Below, piece after piece: positions 7,533 to 10,533 of a DNA stretch of 10,533 nucleotides (positions are counted from its first letter, which is position 1; each line of letters starts with the position of its first letter). The notes under the pieces are model-generated. The model searched no databases and was not told the DNA's origin. It saw nothing but the letters and a program-made list of their open reading frames with translations. The stretch is from the NCBI GenBank assembly GCA_028716125.1, contig JAQUQK010000052.1:1-10533 (forward strand). Direction: 5' to 3'. This DNA is from Thermoplasmatota archaeon. Lineage in GTDB: Archaea; Thermoplasmatota; JAQUQK01. A program made the position numbers and the translations under genes.

Positions 7533-7745
7533 TTAATCGATGCTTATCGCGATTATGCTGTTGCCGCGAAGCAGGATGCGCCCGAGGTTCTTCGTGGTTT
7601 CCTTCCCGGTTGCGCTTCCCTCGTCCAATACGAGGTTGATGTTCTGGTCGACGCCTGCGAGTTTTCCAGTTATGATCGTTCCATCTTTCAGCGTGACGGT
7701 AATCTTGGAGCCAATCGCCTTCTCGAGACCTTCCATCGGAAGCAT
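7533..7745 (-). CDS. Archaeal Sm-like (LSm) RNA-binding protein
   Basis: A 70-residue single-domain Sm protein. Sm1 spans about residues 12-42, with GKLAGVD at 27-33 and the RNA-contact pattern D33/N37 in DQNINLVL. Sm2 is GRILLRGNSIIAIS at 55-68, with the conserved R60-G61-N62. Such proteins assemble into rings, usually heptamers, that bind U-rich RNA. ATG 7745 is preceded by GGAG (7753-7756) at seven bases. Met4 is a possible but less well-placed start. It lies 18 bases after the stop of the 52-residue gene, so the two are probably one transcript. In many archaea LSm is followed by ribosomal protein L37e; here it is followed by a terminator and an unrelated glycosidase gene. Confidence 0.95.
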   Translation of the reverse strand: MLPMEGLEKAIGSKITVTLKDGTIITGKLAGVDQNINLVLDEGSATGKETTKNLGRILLRGNSIIAISID

Positions 7746-7763
7746 GAAAAAACTCCGTTGTTA

Positions 7764-7922
7764 TTACTCGCCGAACTCTTCCTGAAGGTCGATGACCAGT
7801 TCGGTAAGCATGTCTTCGAGTATCTGGTTCTTGTATTCCTTCACTGTTGCCTGAAGGTGAACCCTTGCGATGTAAAGCTTGCCGTCCTTGACGATTTCTA
7901 TGTGGCAAAGTGATTCTTCCAT
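7764..7922 (-). CDS. Small conserved-looking protein of unknown function, upstream of LSm
   Basis: A 52-residue acidic protein beginning MEESLCHIEIVKDGK. The first half looks like a beta hairpin (HIEIVKDGKLYIARVHLQ) and the second like a helix (YKNQILEDMLTELVIDLQEEF). I do not recognise the family. ATG 7922 is chosen because GAGGG (7929-7933) lies six bases upstream and a TATA-like box lies about 40 bases upstream. The frame stays open up to a GTG at 8018, but that extension would swallow the promoter. It is co-directional with LSm at 18 bases spacing, so a role in RNA metabolism can be guessed from context only. The good ribosome binding site and operon position argue that it is a real gene. 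Confidence 0.75.
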   Translation of the reverse strand: MEESLCHIEIVKDGKLYIARVHLQATVKEYKNQILEDMLTELVIDLQEEFGE

Positions 7923-7959
7923 TTGTTTCCCTCTTAAATCAATGGGGTATGCGCAATTC

Positions 7960-7967
7960 TTTAAAAA
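7960..7967 (-). promoter_or_regulatory. TATA-like box for the small gene-LSm unit
   Basis: The minus strand reads TTTTTAAA, about 41 bases before ATG 7922. Transcription would begin near 7938 and leave a short leader containing the GAGGG ribosome binding site. This box lies back to back with the thymidylate kinase promoter in a 99-base divergent region. Confidence 0.5.
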
Positions 7968-7989
7968 GTTTTGCTGAATTGTGCCCGGC

Positions 7990-8000
7990 AATAATAAAAA
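7990..8000 (+). promoter_or_regulatory. TATA-like box for thymidylate kinase
   Basis: AATAATAAAAA lies about 27 bases before the GTG at 8022. The predicted transcription start falls on or next to the start codon. No ribosome binding site is visible, so leaderless translation from GTG is likely. Confidence 0.4.
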
Positions 8001-8021
8001 CATCAAAAACAATGCCACGTC

Positions 8022-8630
8022 GTGAAAAAAACTGCATTCATAACTTTTGAGGGAATTGACGGTTCCGGCAAATCGACTGTTTCGGCGATGGTGGCATCCG
8101 AGCTGGAAAAACGCGGCTTCCCCATCCGTAAGACCGTAGAGCCTACAGAGGAATGGACAGGAAAGGCGGTGCGCCAGTCAATACGCGAGGGAAACCCGAT
8201 AACGACTGCGCTTCTCTTTGTTGCCGACCGTGCACACCACGCCGAACAGATAAAGAACTGGCTTGAGTCCGGCGAAATTGTAGTTTGCGACAGGTATTTT
8301 GACTCGACATTTGCATATCAAACTGCGGCCCTCGAAGGAAAAATGAAAAATCCCGAAAATTGGCTAAAGTCCCTTCACTCTTTTGAATTTCCAAAACCCG
8401 ACATCACGTTCCTTTTCGACATCGACCCGAAGGTTGGATTGGAGCGCATCTCAGGGCGCGAGGTCAAGGAAAAGTTCGAGAAGCTTGAATTTTTGGAAAA
8501 AGTCAGGAAAAATTATCTTTCCATTGCGAAGCGCGAGTGTAAGCGCATCGTCGTGATAGATGCATCTAAGCCAAAAGAGATTGTTGCGGCCCAAGTGCTC
8601 GAGATAATTCTGGATATTTTGAAAAAATGA
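8022..8630 (+). CDS. tmk: Thymidylate kinase (dTMP kinase)
   Basis: A 202-residue P-loop kinase, normal length for the family, phosphorylating dTMP to dTDP for DNA synthesis. The P-loop is EGIDGSGKST at 10-19. EPTEEWTG (40-47) and the DRY motif at 90-92 followed by FDSTFAYQ form the nucleoside-binding site. The lid region includes ISGREVKEKFEKLEF. The start is GTG 8022: an in-frame TAA lies at 7995-7997 with no ATG after it, and the ATG at 8012-8014 is in another frame. No ribosome binding site precedes it, which suggests a leaderless mRNA. It is the only plus-strand gene here, divergent from the LSm unit and ending 12 bases from the stop of the convergent permease gene. Confidence 0.95.
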   Translation: MKKTAFITFEGIDGSGKSTVSAMVASELEKRGFPIRKTVEPTEEWTGKAVRQSIREGNPITTALLFVADRAHHAEQIKNWLESGEIVVCDRYFDSTFAYQTAALEGKMKNPENWLKSLHSFEFPKPDITFLFDIDPKVGLERISGREVKEKFEKLEFLEKVRKNYLSIAKRECKRIVVIDASKPKEIVAAQVLEIILDILKK

Positions 8631-8638
8631 GATGTTTT
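8623..8638. terminator. Back-to-back T-rich termination region between tmk and the permease gene
   Basis: A plus-strand T5 (8634-8638) follows the tmk stop. An A6 run inside the last tmk codons (8623-8628) gives T6 on the minus strand, just after the permease stop. The two convergent genes therefore appear to end in overlapping oligo-T signals within 12 intergenic bases. Confidence 0.4.
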
Positions 8639-8642
8639 TGGA

Positions 8643-9905
8643 CTATTCGTACCTCAGCGCAACTATCGGATCCACTTTTGTAGCTTTCCTTGCGGGATAG
8701 TATCCGGCAATCACGCCCACGCTGATGCCTACTAGGACGGATACTGCAAACCACGTATAGTCGAATGACACCGGCACGTCTAGCAGGAATTTTACCACGA
8801 GATATCCCATCGTAGGTCCTATTATGCACCCGGCGACGCTTCCCATGAGCCCCATCAGCATCGATTCAGTCAGGAATATCTGGAGTATGTCCCGGCTCTT
8901 TGCGCCAACCGCCTTCATTATTCCGATTTCCCGCGTCCGCTCAGTCACTGTCACGAGCATTATGTTCGCAACGCCGATGGAGCCGACTATGAGGGAGATG
9001 GCGGCGATGGCGCCTATGAAAAGGGTGAGCATGTCCACCATGCTTGAAATCTGTTTTGCAGTGCTTTCCTGTGTACTCGCGCGGAACTCGTATTCCGATG
9101 CAAGCAGGCGGCGCGCATCCGATTCGTTGCCGTTCAGGTAATCCAGAACTGCATTTTGCGCCTTTTCGAGTTTTCCAACGTCCTTCGCCTTTACGGCAAG
9201 GCTCCCAAAAACCCTGGCGCTTTCATTCGTATGCGGGCTTTTCACGGTTGTGCCGTAGAATGGGTCGATTGGAACGTAGACTGTCGTATCTATCTGCATG
9301 AACCGCGAAACCATGTCGGTGCTCTTGTTCAATACGCCTGAAACTGTTGCATTGACAGTCGTGCCGTTTGCAAGACGGAACGTGAGCAAATCGCCAAGCT
9401 TCAGCGGAACTGTTGCGTTGTCCCCGAACATGCGCGCCACGTCGTATCCAAGCACGCACTCGCGCTTTCCTTTTGAAAACACCGACCCGCTTTCGAAGTC
9501 TGCGCTGAATGTGTTTGCATCCGTGGTGGTCGCAGTGAGAGAGCGGATTGTGGTGCGTATCGTGCCATTGAACTCTTCTGAAATGACTTGAATTGAGCCG
9601 GACGGTATTGCAAGCGAAACATAATCAGTCATGCCGCGTATGGCTTCTACGTCGTATTCGGTGAAGAACAGTCCGGATTGTGCGCCTGCCCCCCCGCCCC
9701 CACCCAGGCCGCCGCCAATTCCTGCGCCCGCTTTCTTTGCAGCCGAAATAGTCATCATGTCCGGCTGAAGGATGTCAAAGTTGCTGATTATGCTGCCTTT
9801 CACGCTCGTGCCAAGCGTAGCCATCATCACCACGGAGGCGACGCCGATGATCACCCCGAGCATAGTAAGGAACGTCCGCATCTTGTGCCTGCTCATGTTT
9901 TCCAA
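8643..9905 (-). CDS. MacB/FtsX-type ABC transporter permease
   Basis: The 420 residues counted from TTG 9905 have the MacB permease layout. TM1 is near 11-31 (TFLTMLGVIIGV), a large extracellular domain spans about 35-285, and three helices lie near 291-320, 341-374 and 382-403. The conserved coupling segment TERTREIGIMKAVGA is at 321-335 and the C-terminus is the classic PARKATKVDPIVALRYE. A glycine-rich stretch at 60-74 is unusual. Seven N-x-S/T sites all fall in the extracellular domain. Such permeases do not move substrate through the membrane by the usual route; they transmit ATPase motion to export or extract lipoproteins, peptides or drugs. The true start is probably further upstream: ten more in-frame codons back to ACG 9933-9935 look like the usual N-terminal helix. 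TTG 9905 is given only as the canonical codon. Confidence 0.92.
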   Translation of the reverse strand: MENMSRHKMRTFLTMLGVIIGVASVVMMATLGTSVKGSIISNFDILQPDMMTISAAKKAGAGIGGGLGGGGGAGAQSGLFFTEYDVEAIRGMTDYVSLAIPSGSIQVISEEFNGTIRTTIRSLTATTTDANTFSADFESGSVFSKGKRECVLGYDVARMFGDNATVPLKLGDLLTFRLANGTTVNATVSGVLNKSTDMVSRFMQIDTTVYVPIDPFYGTTVKSPHTNESARVFGSLAVKAKDVGKLEKAQNAVLDYLNGNESDARRLLASEYEFRASTQESTAKQISSMVDMLTLFIGAIAAISLIVGSIGVANIMLVTVTERTREIGIMKAVGAKSRDILQIFLTESMLMGLMGSVAGCIIGPTMGYLVVKFLLDVPVSFDYTWFAVSVLVGISVGVIAGYYPARKATKVDPIVALRYE

Positions 9906-9935
9906 TGCGGTGGCAAGCCCTTCCAGCGCGTCCGT

Positions 9936-10533
9936 CTAAACACCCCCGCGGCTTATCTCTATACTTTCAATCCTGCCGTCCCGCATGCGATAAGTTGCGT
10001 CTGCATAATCCGCCACCTTCTGGTCGTGCGTGACAAGGATTATCGTTTTTCCCTGTTTATTCAGCCCTTTTATCGTTTCCATTATTTCCTTTCCTGTATT
10101 AGAATCGAGGTTGCCGGTCGGCTCGTCAGCCAGTATTATTTTCGGGTCGTTTACGAGCGCCCTTGCGATGGCTACGCGCTGGCGCTCCCCTCCAGACAGT
10201 TTGTCCGGCGTATAGCTTATGCGCTTTCCAAGCCCGACACTTTCAAGAATTTCCCTTGCCATGCGCTCCCGTTCGCCGCGCTGAACGCCGGCAAAAACAA
10301 GCGGCATCGCCACGTTCTTGAGCGCACTGATTCTTGGGATAAGGTTGAAAGTCTGGAAAACAAAGCCAACGGTGTTGCTTCGCAAGCCGGCAAGCCGATT
10401 GTCGCTAAGCACGGAAGTGTCATTTCCTTCGATGAATACCTTGCCTGATGTTGGCCTGTCGAGGCACCCGATGAGATTCATAAGCGTGCTTTTTCCGCAC
10501 CCTGATGGCCCCATGACCGAGACAAACTCGCCC
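9936..10533 (-). CDS. MacB/LolD-type ABC transporter ATP-binding protein, partial at the right edge
   Basis: The frame is open to the right edge; the visible part begins GEFVSVMGPSGCGKST, so roughly 30 N-terminal residues are missing. The Met at 10514 lies just before the P-loop and is not the start. Walker A is GPSGCGKS, the Q-loop FVFQTFN, the signature LSGGERQR, Walker B IILADEP with the catalytic Glu, and the H-loop LVTHD. The family pattern matches the ATPases of MacB/LolCDE exporters, which energise FtsX-like permeases. The gene ends in TAG at 9936-9938, and the permease continues in the same reading frame directly after it. All catalytic motifs are intact. The substrate is not evident. 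Confidence 0.96.
   Translation of the reverse strand, partial: GEFVSVMGPSGCGKSTLMNLIGCLDRPTSGKVFIEGNDTSVLSDNRLAGLRSNTVGFVFQTFNLIPRISALKNVAMPLVFAGVQRGERERMAREILESVGLGKRISYTPDKLSGGERQRVAIARALVNDPKIILADEPTGNLDSNTGKEIMETIKGLNKQGKTIILVTHDQKVADYADATYRMRDGRIESIEISRGGV
9941..9947 (-). promoter_or_regulatory. Ribosome binding site at the end of the ATPase gene, placed for the permease
   Basis: The minus strand reads GGGGGTG at the very end of the ATPase gene. GGTG is followed by five bases and then ACG (9933-9935), the same GGTG-N5-start spacing as at psmB and hypC. It is about 35 bases from TTG 9905, too far to serve that codon directly. It therefore points to ACG, or a misread ATG, as the permease start. 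Confidence 0.5.

Noticed and set aside
7486..7908. Minus-strand open frame of 140 codons overlapping the LSm and 52-residue genes
   Set aside because: Arg/His-rich shadow frame. The overlapped genes have Sm motifs, ribosome binding sites and sensible spacing.
7923..8018. 32-residue N-terminal extension of the small protein with a hydrophobic, signal-like start
   Set aside because: It would start at a GTG three bases from the tmk start and contain the TATA-like box. The internal ATG has a good ribosome binding site.
9678..10448. Plus-strand open frame of 256 codons
   Set aside because: It lies antisense across the ATPase and permease, whose Walker, signature and FtsX motifs are unambiguous. 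Low-complexity His/Arg-rich composition is typical of a shadow frame.
10512..10514. ATG just before the P-loop as the start of the ATPase
   Set aside because: The frame stays open to the window edge and reads GEFVSV before this Met, the normal interior of an ABC ATPase, so the gene is simply cut by the edge.
1..10533. CRISPR arrays, insertion sequences, rRNA or tRNA genes, and defence or phage modules
   Set aside because: No direct-repeat array, transposase, conserved RNA gene or defence protein motif was seen. The window is mainly housekeeping and envelope genes.

Overview
This window is archaeal. It encodes a threonine protease proteasome beta subunit, a KH-domain beta-CASP nuclease of the aCPSF1/FttA type, an archaeal Sm-like protein, a DUF996 membrane protein and a radical SAM enzyme of the tetraether lipid synthase (Tes) type. 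Several genes have a TATA-like box about 25-35 bases before the start codon and little or no leader. Others carry GGTG or GGAG ribosome binding sites matching the archaeal 16S tail. The lineage cannot be fixed from this sequence; a euryarchaeal or DPANN-type uncultivated genome fits.

Layout, left to right. Bases 1-1503 (minus) hold a nearly complete Tes-like radical SAM protein cut by the left edge. Bases 1592-4466 (minus) hold psmB, aCPSF1/FttA and hypC, read in that order: a proteasome subunit, the archaeal termination and 3'-end nuclease, and a hydrogenase maturation chaperone with no hydrogenase gene in view. Bases 4645-5244 (minus) hold a DUF996 multi-pass membrane protein. Bases 5319-7433 (minus) hold a large lipoprotein of the GH127/DUF1680 beta-L-arabinofuranosidase class. 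Bases 7533-7922 (minus) hold a two-gene unit: a 52-residue protein of unknown function followed by an Sm-like protein. Thymidylate kinase (8022-8630, plus) is the only plus-strand gene and diverges from that unit. It converges on a MacB/FtsX-type ABC exporter (8643-10533, minus), with permease downstream of an ATPase cut by the right edge.

Two themes stand out. One is the cell envelope: tetraether lipid synthesis, a secreted lipid-anchored glycosidase, a MacB-type exporter and a DUF996 membrane protein. The other is RNA and protein turnover: psmB, aCPSF1 and LSm. Most genes are ordinary archaeal housekeeping genes and I do not see a clear new defence or mobile system.

The observations most worth a second look are these: the ATPase-permease junction, where the best-placed start position of the permease reads ACG; the Tes-like enzyme; the surface GH127 glycosidase; the long, hairpin-containing region upstream of psmB; and the tiny protein paired with LSm. 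No tRNA, rRNA, CRISPR array or insertion sequence was seen, and no gene-free stretch exceeds about 180 bases.
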